This document shows, piece after piece, positions 63,774 through 64,000 of a stretch of DNA of 64,000 nt (within the stretch, counting starts at the first letter, position 1; each line of letters starts with the position of its first letter). Origin of the DNA: Deltaproteobacteria bacterium (GTDB taxonomy: Bacteria; Myxococcota_A; UBA796; GCA-2862545); the NCBI GenBank assembly GCA_006226595.1, contig SBGP01000095.1:62001-126000 (forward strand), read 5' to 3'. The notes under the pieces were generated by a model that worked only from the letters and a program-made list of their open reading frames with translations, was not told the DNA's origin and did not search any database. The translations under genes were made by a program, and so were the position numbers.

Positions 63774-64000
63774 TCACTCGTCGAGGGTCTGCGCCCACCA
63801 CGGCCTCGCGTCCTCGCTCGCCGCACGAAAACTCGCCTCCATCTGGCCCACGGTGAGCAGAACCTGACGCATGACGCCACGCAGGCACTCGCGCTCGTAC
63901 AGCGCACCTCCCGTGGGCAACGACAGGCGATACACGAGCTTGCTCGTCTCGGGGTCGAGCACCCAGGCACCGATCGCGATCTCCGCGTTGGCATCGGCCA
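63774..64000 (-). CDS. C-terminal end of a YbjN/CesT-like protein, 5' end outside window
   Basis: The frame is open to the window edge, so the protein is truncated. The visible 75 residues include NAEIAIGAWVLDPETSKLVYR, LSLPTGGALYERECLRGVM and QVLLTVGQMEASFRAA, the pattern of the YbjN or CesT/Tir-chaperone-like fold (strand, strand, long helix). A small bacterial sensor or chaperone role would be typical. Its identity is only suggestive because the first half is missing. Confidence 0.5.
   Translation of the reverse strand, partial: ADANAEIAIGAWVLDPETSKLVYRLSLPTGGALYERECLRGVMRQVLLTVGQMEASFRAASEDARPWWAQTLDE

Overview
The window is a GC-rich (roughly two-thirds G+C), gene-dense chromosomal segment. 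It has no tRNA, rRNA, CRISPR array, integrase or complete insertion sequence that I can see. Several traits point to a Myxococcota-like (former Deltaproteobacteria) organism: a very high number of short lipoproteins, a membrane-anchored Ser/Thr kinase with a Pro/Glu-rich linker and PEGA-like tail, two surface proteins ending in a Cys-rich/hydrophobic/poly-Arg MYXO-CTERM-like tail, Thr-Asp repeat stalks, and a Gram-negative cell plan (OmpA-type protein, LysR regulators, RpoH-type sigma factor). This placement is inference; no marker gene fixes the genus.

Layout. 0-2.4 kb: end of a ZIP-like transporter, a lipoprotein, a hemerythrin-like protein. 2.4-6.3 kb: co-directional set of FAD amine oxidoreductase, class-IV aminotransferase, overlapping sulfotransferase-like gene, then a Rieske oxygenase. 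6.3-10.3 kb: metallophosphoesterase, ferritin-like diiron protein, small lipoproteins, fatty acid desaturase. 10.3-15.7 kb: four minus-strand exported lipoproteins (unknown, di-haem cytochrome c peroxidase, heparinase II/III-like lyase, GH105-like hydrolase) that look like a periplasmic/surface system for uronic-acid polysaccharides, followed by a small frameshifted exported gene. 15.7-17.5 kb: rplU-rpmA-(terminator)-obgE with a near-consensus promoter. 17.5-25.2 kb: two uncharacterised proteins, SelO, a HAD phosphatase, a redoxin-fold protein without cysteines, a sulfotransferase, and an arylsulfatase lipoprotein. 25.4-29.8 kb: Ser/Thr kinase, GFA-fold protein, nitroreductase, exported unknown protein. 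29.8-30.6 kb: two very small ORFs with structured leaders. 30.6-36.7 kb: stand-alone LysR HTH, TonB-C-like protein, RpoH-type sigma factor with an inositol-monophosphatase-family gene, MscL with a zinc ribbon, and a TPR membrane protein coupled to an AAA+ ATPase. 36.9 kb: a REPIN-like inverted repeat. 37-46.5 kb: cell-surface block with two MYXO-CTERM-like proteins (one about 1,770 aa and built from two repeat families), an FGE-like protein and an OmpA-family protein. 46.7-49.8 kb: OmpR-HTH/NB-ARC/TPR regulator plus a lipoprotein with a decayed downstream copy of its own tail. 50-54.7 kb: acnA, divergent LysR regulator with a clear operator, quinone-oxidoreductase-like MDR. 54.8-58.4 kb: NDH-SelD fusion, HExxH membrane protein, map. 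58.5-64 kb: (TD)17 LamG lipoprotein, cysD-cysN with a degenerate APS-kinase tail, small exported proteins, a degenerate class-III cyclase domain, and the C-terminal end of a YbjN/CesT-like protein.

How the genes may work together. CysDN makes APS from sulfate; two sulfotransferase-like proteins, a sulfatase and an FGE-like protein suggest both sulfation and desulfation chemistry, and the heparinase-like/GH105-like pair would act on (perhaps sulfated) uronates. SelD and SelO are both present but not adjacent. The strongest candidates for something less described are the paired small ORFs with structured leaders near 30 kb, the tightly coupled TPR-membrane/AAA+ pair, and the giant MYXO-CTERM-like protein with a CRP-type site upstream.
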